Source: Bacteroidota bacterium
GTDB lineage: Bacteria > Bacteroidota > Bacteroidia > Flavobacteriales_C > GCA-002722245
Direction: 5' to 3'
Assembly: GCA_026390935.1 (NCBI GenBank)
Contig: JAPLEZ010000138.1
Coordinates: forward strand, 1-35,714
Length of the DNA: 35,714 bases
This document shows positions 34,306 through 35,714 of this stretch, one piece after another; position 1 is the first letter of the stretch; each line of letters starts with the position of its first letter. The translations under genes and the position numbers were made by a program. Under the pieces are notes generated by a model. That model had not been told where the DNA came from. It saw nothing but the letters and a program-made list of their open reading frames with translations, and searched no databases.

Positions 34306-35714
34306 ATGGAGAAGCCACACGAAAAAGCATGGAAAGATTGTCTCGCGGTAATTAAAGATAACGTTAGTTTACAAAGTTTTAAAACATGGTTCGAACCAAT
34401 CGTTCCCTTGAAACTCAAAAACAAAGTTCTTACAATTCAGGTCCCAAGTCAGTTTTTTTACGAATGGTTAGAAGAGCATTACATCACGTTGCTTAAAAAA
34501 ACCATTCAAAAAGAATTAGGCACAGGCGGTCGCTTAGAGTACAGCATCATTATGGATAATGCGCAAAACAACACAAAGCCGTATTCCATAAAAATCCCAA
34601 CATCAGATAAAAAAGTAATTAAAAATCCGGCGTTGTCAATGCCATTGGATTTGAATCAGGCTACTATCCGTAACCCATTCATCATTCCTGGATTGAAAAA
34701 AGTGGTGGTTGATTCTCAATTGAATCCAAACTATTCCTTTGAAAATTTCATTGAAGGTGATTGCAATCGTTTGGCGCGTTCAGCAGGTTTTGCTGTTGCT
34801 AACAAACCAGGTGGAACCGCTTTCAATCCTTTATTAGTTTACGGAGATGTTGGTTTAGGAAAAACACATTTGGCCAATGCAATTGGTATCGAAATAAAAA
34901 AGAACTACCCGAACAAAACCGTTCTGTATGTTTCCTCTGAAAAATTCACACATCAATTTATCGATGCAGTAAGAAATAACACACAAAACGACTTTGTTCA
35001 TTTCTATCAAATGATAGATGTTCTGATTATCGACGATGTTCAGTTCTTCGCTGGAAAAGAAAAAACACAAGACGTATTCTTTCATATTTTCAATCACTTG
35101 CACCAAAACGGAAAACAGTTGGTATTAACTTCCGACAAACCTCCTGTTGAGTTGCAAGGAATGGAACAACGATTATTGTCGAGATTCAAATGGGGACTTT
35201 CTGCAGATTTGCAAGCTCCCGATTTAGAAACAAGAATTGCGGTGTTGAACAAAAAAATGTATGCCGACGGTATTGAACTTCCAAAAGAAGTTGTAGAATA
35301 CTTAGCTTACAGCATCACTTCAAACATCAGAGAATTGGAAGGCGCATTAATTTCATTGATCGCTCAATCTTCATTGAACAAAAAAGCAATCACTCTGGAT
35401 CTTGCGAAACAGATGATCGACAAGTTCGTGAAAAACACAGCTCGTGAAGTTTCTATCGACTATATCCAAAAAGTGGTTTGTGATTATTTCAGTCTGCCTT
35501 TGGATTTAATGAAATCAAAAACCAGAAAACGTGAAGTGGTACAAGCCCGTCAAATTGCAATGTACTTCTCTAAAAGCTTAACTAAGTCGTCATTGGCAAC
35601 AATTGGTATGCACTGCGGAGGGAAAGACCACGCAACTGTATTACACGCTTGTCGCACAGTGAACAACTTAATGGAAACTGACAAACGCTTTAAAGTGTAT
35701 GGGTGTTCTCCGGG
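34306..35714 (+). CDS. dnaA: Chromosomal replication initiator DnaA (cut by right edge)
   Basis: The ATG at 34306 opens a frame that runs to the window edge (469 codons). Domain I: WKDCLAVIKDNVSLQSFKTW (9-28). Linker ~85-135. AAA+ domain: NYSFENFIEGDCNRLA, Walker A GDVGLGKTH (~183-191), Walker B IDVLIIDDVQFF (~241-252), and sensor/arginine region around the RLLSRFKWG segment. Domain IV: the DnaA-box helix-turn-helix signature, with KSKTRKREVVQARQIAMYFS and then C-G-G-K-D-H-A-T-V-L-H-A-C (~440-452). The reading up to KRFKVY is normal. It initiates replication by binding oriC and unwinding it. The last 14 bases (35701-35714) give GCSPG, unlike a DnaA end; see findings. Confidence 0.96.
   Translation, partial: MEKPHEKAWKDCLAVIKDNVSLQSFKTWFEPIVPLKLKNKVLTIQVPSQFFYEWLEEHYITLLKKTIQKELGTGGRLEYSIIMDNAQNNTKPYSIKIPTSDKKVIKNPALSMPLDLNQATIRNPFIIPGLKKVVVDSQLNPNYSFENFIEGDCNRLARSAGFAVANKPGGTAFNPLLVYGDVGLGKTHLANAIGIEIKKNYPNKTVLYVSSEKFTHQFIDAVRNNTQNDFVHFYQMIDVLIIDDVQFFAGKEKTQDVFFHIFNHLHQNGKQLVLTSDKPPVELQGMEQRLLSRFKWGLSADLQAPDLETRIAVLNKKMYADGIELPKEVVEYLAYSITSNIRELEGALISLIAQSSLNKKAITLDLAKQMIDKFVKNTAREVSIDYIQKVVCDYFSLPLDLMKSKTRKREVVQARQIAMYFSKSLTKSSLATIGMHCGGKDHATVLHACRTVNNLMETDKRFKVYGCSP

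Overview
The window reads as chromosomal DNA of a low-GC Bacteroidota bacterium, most likely Flavobacteriales or a near relative. This rests on four things seen in the sequence. Two secreted proteins end in type IX secretion (Por) sorting domains. Several families largely confined to Bacteroidota are present (DUF4421, DUF4494, Omp28-like lipoprotein, TPR-SpoIIE phosphatase). TAnnTTTG promoter boxes sit just upstream of many starts. The right end holds dnaA behind a YbgC-type thioesterase. The 35.7 kb length and odd sequence at both extreme ends would fit a cloned environmental insert, but that is inference.

Layout. 1-1400 is a small accessory patch: a GC-rich coding fragment running off the left edge, a MazE/MazF toxin-antitoxin operon with operator repeats in its promoter, a start-less 3' gene remnant, and tRNA-Ser(GCU). 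1639-4322 holds a Bacteroidota helical-repeat protein and an Omp28-like lipoprotein, both on minus; between them is a plus-strand structured RNA candidate ending in a strong terminator. 4446-8950 is a plus-strand cluster: membrane TPR-SpoIIE phosphatase, exported TPR protein, and a two-TM envelope protein. 8947-14608 holds two exported carbohydrate-active proteins: a GHL10-type glycoside hydrolase and a 1186-residue GH8 enzyme with Ig/PKD-like modules and a T9SS tail. 14755-17801 is a minus operon (glycosyltransferase, gcvT, zinc phospholipase C/S1-P1-like protein). It is divergent from a CapD/WbpM-type nucleotide-sugar dehydratase.

19838-26429 is mostly metabolism: metX and rocD (divergent), a DUF1905/YdeI-like protein, a DUF4421 outer-membrane protein, a class IV aminotransferase split by a one-base frameshift, a GmhB-like phosphatase, a rhomboid protease and a DUF4494 protein. 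26517-31215 carries a dihydroorotase-like protein without its metal ligands, a cytoplasmic TPR protein, a rhodanese, a DedA protein and aroE. 31330-35714 carries a leucine-rich-repeat T9SS cargo protein, the thioesterase and dnaA (cut by the window edge).

The most striking non-genic pattern is at the gene ends. Five of the six convergent gene junctions hold a long inverted repeat abutting or overlapping the stop codons, and the sixth has overlapping stops. At least two repeat families are present in two copies each. In one copy the two arms supply the stop codons of both flanking genes. No CRISPR array, intact insertion sequence, prophage or rRNA was seen. I see no convincing new defence or biosynthetic system; the best candidates for something undescribed are the structured RNA at 3354-3482 and the junction palindromes.
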